Source: Candidatus Dormiibacterota bacterium
GTDB taxonomy: Bacteria; Chloroflexota; Dormibacteria; Aeolococcales; Bog-877
DNA: 5,784 bases
Reading direction: 5' to 3'
Assembly: GCA_003135035.1 (NCBI GenBank)
Contig: PLDE01000168.1
Coordinates: 1-5,784, forward strand
The position numbers and the translations under genes were made by a program. How positions within the stretch are numbered: position 1 is the stretch's first letter; every line of letters starts with the position of its first letter. The notes under the pieces are model-generated. The model saw nothing but the letters and a program-made list of their open reading frames with translations. It had not been told where the DNA came from and ran no database searches. Positions 1 to 5,784 of the stretch are shown piece after piece.

Positions 1-2
1 CC

Positions 3-482
3 CTGGTCGGCGTGGCCATGCTCCGACTGCTCTGGGGCCGGGTCGCCGTTTCAATTGGGGACGCTCGGACCAGCCCCCATCCCGGGGTGACCCCGCTGGC
101 CGCGGTGAGCATCGAGGCGCTCCTGACCGCGGTGCTGATCCTGGCGATCTTCGCCTTCACCTCCTCGGAGAAGACCGCCCGTTGGACGCCCCTGGCCCTC
201 TGGATCGTGATCGCCCTCTTGGTCTGGCGGGGCGCGCCCTACACCGGCTGCAGCATGAATCCGGCCCGAAGTCTGGCGCCAGCAGTCATCTCGGGAATCT
301 ATTCCTCTTTGTGGATCTACCTGATCGGTCCCCCACTGGGTGCCCTGGCCGCCGCCGTTCTCTTCGTGCGAGCTCCTTTGGGGCTGCGCCCGGTGACCGC
401 CAAGCTCTTTCACGACGCCGCCTATCCCAGCGTGTTGGGAACCTCCCTCCGGGTGCGGGCTCGGAAGGGGTCCCGCAGCTGA
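3..482 (+). CDS. Aquaporin / MIP-family channel, C-terminal half (5' end outside window)
   Basis: This is the C-terminal half of a major intrinsic protein (aquaporin) channel, which passes water or small neutral solutes across the inner membrane. The frame is open from base 3, and codons before the first possible start at 12 already read as membrane sequence, so the true start and the first NPA loop lie left of the window. Numbering from the GTG at 12, there are hydrophobic helices at about residues 29-50, 58-71 and 95-118. The second NPA loop, GCSMNPARS, is at about 79-87, and its Arg is the usual selectivity-filter arginine. The filter Cys before NPA matches animal AQP1 (TGCGINPAR), but the helix-5 position that is His in AqpZ and AQP1 aligns with a Val here. 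Water versus glycerol or other solutes therefore cannot be decided. The tail contains AKLFHDAAY, a type of ending I associate with bacterial aquaporins. The gene converges on the mutase gene, 19 bases away. Confidence 0.9.
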   Translation: MVGVAMLRLLWGRVAVSIGDARTSPHPGVTPLAAVSIEALLTAVLILAIFAFTSSEKTARWTPLALWIVIALLVWRGAPYTGCSMNPARSLAPAVISGIYSSLWIYLIGPPLGALAAAVLFVRAPLGLRPVTAKLFHDAAYPSVLGTSLRVRARKGSRS

Positions 483-501
483 CCGTCTCGGGCCCGGCTT
501 C

Positions 502-2081
<1,580 letters not shown>

Positions 2082-2085
<4 letters not shown>

Positions 2086-2510
2086 CTGCTCTGATCCCGC
2101 AGCTGGCAGAGCTCGGTGAGGACTCCGTGGGCTGATTTGGGGTGGATGAAGGCCACCAGACGCCCTCGGGCTCCCGGCCGGCCGTGCTCGTCGATCAACT
2201 CGGCTCCCCGACGACGCCAGCCGGCCAGCTCCGCCTCGATGTCGGTCACCAAGTAGGCGATGTGGTGCAGCCCCTCCCCTCTGCGCCCCAGAAACCGAGC
2301 CACCCGGGAGTCGCCACTAGTGCTCCCCAGGAGCTCCAGGCTGGCGCTGCCGAGGTCGAAGAAGACCGCCCGGACCCCGTCCTGGGGCACTTCCTCGCGG
2401 TGACTGGGTGGGACCCCCAGGAGATCCGTATAGAAGTCCGACGCAGCGTCGAGGTCCGCCACGGCGAGGCCCACGTGATCGATCGCGGCCAAGCCTGAAT
2501 CCGCCGCCAC
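2082..2510 (-). CDS. mce: Methylmalonyl-CoA epimerase (VOC superfamily)
   Basis: This 142-residue metalloenzyme interconverts (S)- and (R)-methylmalonyl-CoA, supplying the isomer used by the mutase encoded next to it. It has two VOC (glyoxalase-like) beta-alpha-beta repeats, at about residues 8-62 and 80-137. The metal ligands known from the Propionibacterium enzyme (His12, Gln65, His91, Glu141) align with H12 (IDHVGLAV), E59 (LEL), H83 (GLHHIAY) and E133 (GVLTELCQ). [11 protein letters not shown] near the end is a strong epimerase signature. The loop VPQDGV has Gln at position 43, where NPEQGV (Propionibacterium) and LPEHGV (human) have Glu. The start is uncertain. GTG at 2510 follows the previous stop by 7 bases, with GGGAGG touching it rather than spaced from it. 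TTG at 2492 (Leu7) is an alternative, with a GGCGGA stretch about 7 bases before it. GTG is kept because it puts H12 at the family position. The stop overlaps the mutase start by 4 bases. Confidence 0.93.
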
Positions 2511-2517
2511 CTCCCGA

Positions 2518-4572
2518 TTATGACGGTGTCGAAGTCGCCTCTCGGATCGGCTCCGGGGTTGTCTCCAGTCCCATCGACTCCGCCACCAAGACCGCGATGT
2601 CGCGGCTCTGCAGCGCTACCTCCTGCGAGCTGATGCCCTCGGTGAACATGGTGGCGCAGAAGGGACAGGCCAGCGCCGCCGTCCCCGCGCCGGTCTCCTC
2701 GGCTTGCTTGACCCGGACCCGGTTGATCCTCTCCCCGCGGTTCTCTTCCATGAAGATTCGCCCCCCGCCGGCACCGCAGCACATGGCCTCGTTGCGGGTG
2801 CGCTTCATCTCGATCAGCTGGGCGCCGGGGATCGCCTGGAGGACCTTGCGCGGAGCGTCGTACTCGCCGTTCCAGCGCCCCAGATAGCAGGGGTCGTGGT
2901 AGGTGAGCGGGCCCGTCTGCAAGGGCTTCTTGAGCTCGATGCGACCCTCTTCCAGAAGCCTGGCGAAGAGCTGCGTGTGGTGGATCACCTCGTAGTTGCC
3001 CCCCAGGTCGGGATACTCGCGGGCGAGGGTGTTGAAGCAGTGCGGACAGGTGGCGATCACCTTGCGGACTGAATGGGCCGCCAACTTCCCGACCACCTGC
3101 TCAGCCTGGGTCTGAAACAGGTACTCGTTGCCAAGCCGGCGGGCCGGGTCGCCATTGCAGATCTCCTCCTGACCGAGGATGGCGAAGCTCACTCCGGCCG
3201 CCTTGAGGATGGCCACGGTGGCCCTGGCGATGGGCCAGTTGGACTCGTCGAACGCGGTGGCGCAACCGACCCAGTAGAGGTATTCGGCGTCTGGCTTGTC
3301 GGCCAGGAGGGGCACGTCGAGTCCGTCGGCCCAGCGCATGCGGGTGTCCGCCGCCATGCCGAAGGGGTTGCCTCGCTGCTCCATCGACTCGAGCGCTGAC
3401 CTGGCCTCTTTGGGCAAGCGCGACTCCTCCAGGACCAGACTTCGTCGCATCTCGATGATGGCGGGAACGTGCTCGATCAGCACCGGGCACTCCTCGACAC
3501 AGGCACCACAGGTGGTGCAGGACCAGAGCGTCTCCTCGAGCACGCTCCAGTCGAGCAGCTGGCCGTCCTCGGGCACGGCGGCGGCAGCTGTCTCCTCGCC
3601 CTGGCCCGTCCAGTAACTAGGCGGTGCTGCCTCATCCCGGGCCTGGGCGTACCAGCCGTCGCGGAGATCGGTGATGAACATCTTGGGCGAGAGCGGCTTG
3701 CCGGTGTTGAAGGCGGGGCAGTGGCTCTGGCAGCGGCCGCACTCGGTGCAGGTCGCCAGGTCCAGCTCCTGCTTCCAGGTGAGCTGGTCCACTTTGGCCA
3801 GCCCGAAATGCTCCGCCTTCTCGATGTCCAAGGTGGGCAGATGGCGGCCCGCCGGCTCCAGGCTGCGGAAGAAGACGTTGGGCGCGGCGGTGAGGATGTG
3901 CAGGTGCTTGCTCTGTGCCAGGTAGACCAGGAAGCCTGCGATCAGCAGTAGGTGGCCCCAGAGGAAGAACTCGTGCCAGGCCCAGATCCCCTGCCCGTGC
4001 ACCCCCCGGAAGAGCTGGGCGACGGCATCTGACACCGGCCGGAGGTTGACCAGGTGGTCGGTCCCGGCCGCGATCTGGGTGGCGTAGAGGCCAAGCTGAG
4101 TCACGATGACCAGGGCGATCAGCAGCAGCACGATCGCGGCGTCCCTTTGGTGGCTGCCCTGGAACCGGCGCGGTCGCAGCAAGTAGCGGTTGAGGGCCGC
4201 CACCGCGAGCCCGGTCAAGACCGCCACCGCCAGCAGCTCCTGGGCGAAGGCAATCGGACCCCACCAGAGCTGCTGCTCCAGGTTGAGCGGTGGCACCAGC
4301 GCTTCCAGAGCAGCCTCCAGGATCTCCAAATTCAGGATCACAAATCCCCAGAAGATGAGGAAGTGGGCGAGACCGCTGAGGGGCCAGCGCATCAGCCGGC
4401 GCTGCCCGAGAACGAAGACCACGACTCCCCAGAGGCGCTGGCCCAGGTGATCCCACCGTCGGTCCGGTTGAGCCGCCTCCATCGAGCGCAGGAGAGGACC
4501 CAATCGAGTCATGAAGAGAAAACCCGAGAGTTCGACCAGGAGCAGGAAGGCGACCGGGTTGAGCCAGATCAC
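2518..4572 (-). CDS. Membrane Fe-S oxidoreductase of the EMO/EtfD type (ETF:quinone oxidoreductase, HdrD-like)
   Basis: This 684-residue protein combines an N-terminal membrane cytochrome-b-like (NarI-type) part with an HdrD-like iron-sulfur part. Such proteins (EMO, and mycobacterial EtfD) carry electrons from acyl-CoA dehydrogenases via ETF to menaquinone. Membrane segments lie at about 5-22, 45-55, 66-85, 105-127, 144-166 and 198-219. H70, H200 and H207 are candidate haem ligands. Two ferredoxin-type 4Fe-4S motifs follow: C275-x2-C278-x2-C281-x3-CP285 and C352-x2-C355-x2-C358-x3-CP362. Two CCG domains come next: C437, C472, C509, C512, then C562, C598-C599 (CCGAGGG), C636, C639. The first CCG domain has CNG instead of CCG, followed by GDPARRLGNEYLFQ, as is common in this family. 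An Ala/Glu-rich linker (about 313-340) separates the two 4Fe-4S motifs. The GTG start shares GTGA with the preceding small gene. Use with ETF is inferred; no etfAB is in view. Confidence 0.88.
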   Translation of the reverse strand: MIWLNPVAFLLLVELSGFLFMTRLGPLLRSMEAAQPDRRWDHLGQRLWGVVVFVLGQRRLMRWPLSGLAHFLIFWGFVILNLEILEAALEALVPPLNLEQQLWWGPIAFAQELLAVAVLTGLAVAALNRYLLRPRRFQGSHQRDAAIVLLLIALVIVTQLGLYATQIAAGTDHLVNLRPVSDAVAQLFRGVHGQGIWAWHEFFLWGHLLLIAGFLVYLAQSKHLHILTAAPNVFFRSLEPAGRHLPTLDIEKAEHFGLAKVDQLTWKQELDLATCTECGRCQSHCPAFNTGKPLSPKMFITDLRDGWYAQARDEAAPPSYWTGQGEETAAAAVPEDGQLLDWSVLEETLWSCTTCGACVEECPVLIEHVPAIIEMRRSLVLEESRLPKEARSALESMEQRGNPFGMAADTRMRWADGLDVPLLADKPDAEYLYWVGCATAFDESNWPIARATVAILKAAGVSFAILGQEEICNGDPARRLGNEYLFQTQAEQVVGKLAAHSVRKVIATCPHCFNTLAREYPDLGGNYEVIHHTQLFARLLEEGRIELKKPLQTGPLTYHDPCYLGRWNGEYDAPRKVLQAIPGAQLIEMKRTRNEAMCCGAGGGRIFMEENRGERINRVRVKQAEETGAGTAALACPFCATMFTEGISSQEVALQSRDIAVLVAESMGLETTPEPIREATSTPS

Positions 4573-4757
4573 GGCCGGTCGAAACCCACCGCGAGCAGGA
4601 ACAAGACCAGGCCCAAGGCGAAGACAACTCCGGCCAGCATCCAGAACCAGCGGGGCTCCTCCATCCAGAAGGGACCCCGGCGCTGACGGGCTCCGGCGAC
4701 GCTCAGATTGGGGTCCTCAGCGGGGGATGGGTGCCGGCCCGACGAGTGTTGGCTCAC
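4569..4757 (-). CDS. Small single-pass membrane protein upstream of and overlapping the Fe-S reductase gene
   Basis: This is a 62-residue protein of unknown family. The first 36 residues are polar, with a basic patch (R24, R26, R27). Residues 37-59 form one strongly hydrophobic helix starting WFWMLAGVV, and only DRP follows. The positive-inside rule predicts the N-terminus in the cytoplasm. I accept it as a gene because its TGA overlaps the GTG of the Fe-S reductase by 4 bases (GTGA), a coupling arrangement, and because the helix is a plausible protein segment rather than a shadow of another gene. No Shine-Dalgarno sequence precedes the GTG at 4757. A TACCAT element 7 bases upstream suggests a leaderless transcript. 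ATG at 4664 (Met32) would leave only the helix and is the alternative start. It may be an accessory or assembly subunit of the reductase; that is inference only. Confidence 0.6.
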   Translation of the reverse strand: MSQHSSGRHPSPAEDPNLSVAGARQRRGPFWMEEPRWFWMLAGVVFALGLVLFLLAVGFDRP

Positions 4758-4770
4758 GCGGGCAATGGTA
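4758..4770 (-). promoter_or_regulatory. Candidate -10 element for a leaderless transcript of the small membrane gene
   Basis: TACCAT (4770-4765 on the minus strand) matches the TANNNT form of the high-GC -10 element. Exactly 7 bases separate it from GTG at 4757, which puts the expected transcription start on the start codon. No ribosome-binding site lies between them, as expected for leaderless translation. No convincing -35 is present at normal spacing; the nearest, CTGACC (4797-4792), is 21 bases away. The whole 83-base gap after the hydratase stop holds nothing else that I can recognise. Confidence 0.3.
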
Positions 4771-4840
4771 TGGACTGGACCGGCGGATGGAGGTCAGGGG
4801 CCGACTATCTGCCGGGAATGGTCAAGTGCGGCTGCGGGAA

Positions 4841-5617
4841 TCACGCTCCGGTCCATTTGGCCCGACGCTTTTCCAGGAAGGCGGAGAGGCCTTCTCCGGC
4901 ATCGCTGGTCCGGAAGGCCGAGTCGAACTCCCTGAGCTCCTCAGCTAACCCCTCGGCAAGCGACCGGACAAGTCCCAAGCCGACCGCCCTCTTGATGGCG
5001 GCCACCGCCAGCGGCGCCTGGTCCGCGAGCCGGCTGGCCAGCTCCTCGGCAACGGTGTGGAGATCCTCGGGCGGGACCACCCGGTTGACCAGCCCGATCT
5101 CCAGCGCCCGCTCCACTGAGACCTGCTCTCCGGAGAGGAGCATCTCCAGGGCTCGTCCTCGTCCCACCAGACGGGGAAGTCGCTGGGTCCCGCCCCAGCC
5201 GGGGATGATCCCCAAGAGGACCTCCGGTTGGCCCAGCTTGGCGGTTGAGCTGGCCACCCGCAGATCGCAGGCCATGGCCAGCTCCAGCCCTCCCCCCAGA
5301 GCGAAGCCGTTGATGGCAGCCACGATGGGGTAGCGCTGGCGCTCCATCTCCAGCGTGAGCTGCTGACCGTCGGCGATCTTGGCCCGAGTACCGTCCGCTC
5401 CCTGGCTCAAGAACTCGTTGATGTCCGCCCCGGCCACGAAGAAGCGGTCCCCGGCGCCAGTCAGCACCGCGGCTCGCAGCGACTCGTCCGCCGCCACCTC
5501 GGCGAAGGCCGAGCGCAGCCCAGCCAGCACCGCCTGACTCAGTGAGTTGGCGGGAGGATGGTCGATGGTTATCCAGGCCACCCTGCCCTCGCTTTGGACC
5601 CCGACCAGTTCGCCCAT
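4841..5617 (-). CDS. Enoyl-CoA hydratase / crotonase-family protein
   Basis: This 258-residue enzyme of the crotonase family most likely adds water across 2-enoyl-CoA to give (S)-3-hydroxyacyl-CoA in beta-oxidation. The oxyanion-hole segments are AGADINEF (62-69) and GFALGGGLELAMACDL (104-119). The two catalytic glutamates of rat mitochondrial hydratase (Glu144, Glu164) align with E112 and E132, with the same 20-residue spacing, in GGGLEL and GQPEVLLG. PGWGGTQRLPRLVG (139-152) and the C-terminal EGLSAFLEKRRAKW are typical. Both glutamates being present argues for a true hydratase over an isomerase or hydrolase, but chain-length preference cannot be read. The frame stays open to 5755. ATG at 5617 is chosen because GGAGG (5629-5625) lies 7 bases upstream and it gives the usual family length. 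Extending it would add 46 atypical residues and overlap the divergent gene. It is the first gene of the minus-strand cluster. Confidence 0.93.
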   Translation of the reverse strand: MGELVGVQSEGRVAWITIDHPPANSLSQAVLAGLRSAFAEVAADESLRAAVLTGAGDRFFVAGADINEFLSQGADGTRAKIADGQQLTLEMERQRYPIVAAINGFALGGGLELAMACDLRVASSTAKLGQPEVLLGIIPGWGGTQRLPRLVGRGRALEMLLSGEQVSVERALEIGLVNRVVPPEDLHTVAEELASRLADQAPLAVAAIKRAVGLGLVRSLAEGLAEELREFDSAFRTSDAGEGLSAFLEKRRAKWTGA

Positions 5618-5622
5618 GTCAG

Positions 5623-5631
5623 CTCCTCCCC
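5623..5631 (-). promoter_or_regulatory. Strong Shine-Dalgarno sequence that fixes the hydratase start
   Basis: On the minus strand GGGGAGGAG precedes ATG at 5617. The GGAGG core ends 7 bases before the start codon. This decides the start against the longer open frame, and contrasts with the other starts in the cluster, none of which has a well-placed site. Confidence 0.8.
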
Positions 5632-5659
5632 TTGATGGGACGCCCGCAACCGCCTTGTG

Positions 5660-5666
5660 TAGGCTA
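5660..5666. promoter_or_regulatory. Overlapping divergent -10 elements (candidate bidirectional promoter)
   Basis: On the plus strand TAGGCT (5660-5665) matches TANNNT and lies 6 bases before GTG at 5672, which suggests a leaderless start there. On the minus strand TAGCCT (5666-5661) occupies almost the same bases, because GCTAGC (5663-5668) is a palindrome. Its transcript would begin near 5654 and carry a leader of about 37 bases with the hydratase ribosome site. No clear -35 is visible on either side at 16-19 bases, so this rests on the -10 elements, their symmetry and their position. Confidence 0.35.
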
Positions 5667-5671
5667 GCGGC

Positions 5672-5784
5672 GTGGCCGACCCGGACGCGCCCCTGCAGGC
5701 GGCCGATGTTTTGCTCCCCCCTTCGGATGAGTTCCCCAGACTCAGCGATGAGCAACTCCAGGAGTTGGTGGAGAGGGTCGAGAC
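5672..5784 (+). CDS. Start of an unidentified acidic protein, divergent from the hydratase (3' end outside window)
   Basis: The GTG at 5672 opens a frame that runs without a stop to the right edge, 37 complete codons. The product begins MADPDAPLQAADVLLPPSDE and continues with an acidic, leucine-spaced segment (RLSDEQLQELVERVE) likely to be helical. I do not recognise the family. Its support is indirect: it is divergent from a gene with a well-fixed start, its GTG sits 6 bases after a TANNNT element, codon third positions are GC-rich, and there is no competing gene in these bases. No ribosome-binding site precedes it, consistent with leaderless translation. More sequence to the right is needed to name it. 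Confidence 0.5.
   Translation, partial: MADPDAPLQAADVLLPPSDEFPRLSDEQLQELVERVE

Noticed and set aside
2382..2384. Gln43 in the epimerase replacing the Glu of VPEQGV-type loops, considered as a sign of inactivity
   Set aside because: All four metal ligands are intact and I am not certain this Glu is catalytic; it is recorded in the gene entry only.
3094..3159. CNG instead of CCG in the first cysteine domain of the Fe-S reductase, considered as a broken cluster site
   Set aside because: Members of this family as I know them commonly have a single Cys followed by xGD(P/S)ARR here, so it is probably normal rather than a lesion.
3632..4627. Long minus-strand frame overlapping the Fe-S reductase in another frame
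   Set aside because: Pro/Gly/Arg-rich composition typical of a shifted frame; the real frame carries the membrane helices and cysteine motifs.
4054..4686. Long plus-strand open frame opposite the Fe-S reductase
   Set aside because: It lies entirely over two better supported minus-strand genes, its product is low-complexity and polar with no recognisable motif, and such frames are expected opposite GC-rich codons.
4820..4825. TTGACC on the minus strand as a -35 element
   Set aside because: No -10 at usable spacing; the only TANNNT upstream of the small gene is about 50 bases away.
5618..5755. Longer start for the hydratase, adding 46 residues
   Set aside because: The added residues are unlike the family, ATG at 5617 has a perfect ribosome-binding site, and the extension would overlap the divergent gene start.

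Overview
This GC-rich, gene-dense window reads as ordinary acyl-CoA catabolism from a high-GC bacterium. Actinomycetota or a similar group (Chloroflexota, Dormibacterota) is my best guess. The hints are the GC content, GTG and TTG starts, TANNNT -10 elements placed directly before GTG codons, a separate large subunit of methylmalonyl-CoA mutase, and an EMO/EtfD-type reductase that usually passes electrons to menaquinone. None of these fixes the phylum.

Layout, left to right. Bases 3-482 (+) are the 3' half of an aquaporin gene whose start lies outside the window. It converges on a long minus-strand cluster, with a hairpin at the junction (494-509). The cluster, in its own reading order from the right, is: enoyl-CoA hydratase (5617-4841), a 62-residue single-pass membrane protein (4757-4569), an ETF:quinone oxidoreductase-like membrane Fe-S protein (4572-2518), methylmalonyl-CoA epimerase (2510-2082), and the methylmalonyl-CoA mutase large subunit (2085-502). 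At 5672 (+) the start of an unidentified acidic protein diverges from the hydratase and runs off the right edge.

How the genes fit together (inference from the families). The hydratase serves beta-oxidation of fatty acids or branched-chain amino acid skeletons. The electrons that acyl-CoA dehydrogenases pass to ETF would enter the quinone pool through the membrane Fe-S protein. The propionyl-CoA end product, once carboxylated to (S)-methylmalonyl-CoA, is epimerised and then rearranged to succinyl-CoA by the last two genes. ETF, acyl-CoA dehydrogenase, propionyl-CoA carboxylase, the MeaB/ArgK-type chaperone and the B12-binding small mutase subunit are all absent from the window.

I see no CRISPR, insertion sequence, phage, tRNA or rRNA. 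The points most worth checking are the small membrane protein translationally linked to the Fe-S reductase, the mirror-image overlapping -10 elements in the divergent promoter region, two apparently leaderless GTG genes, and an Arg-to-Gln change at a conserved mutase position.
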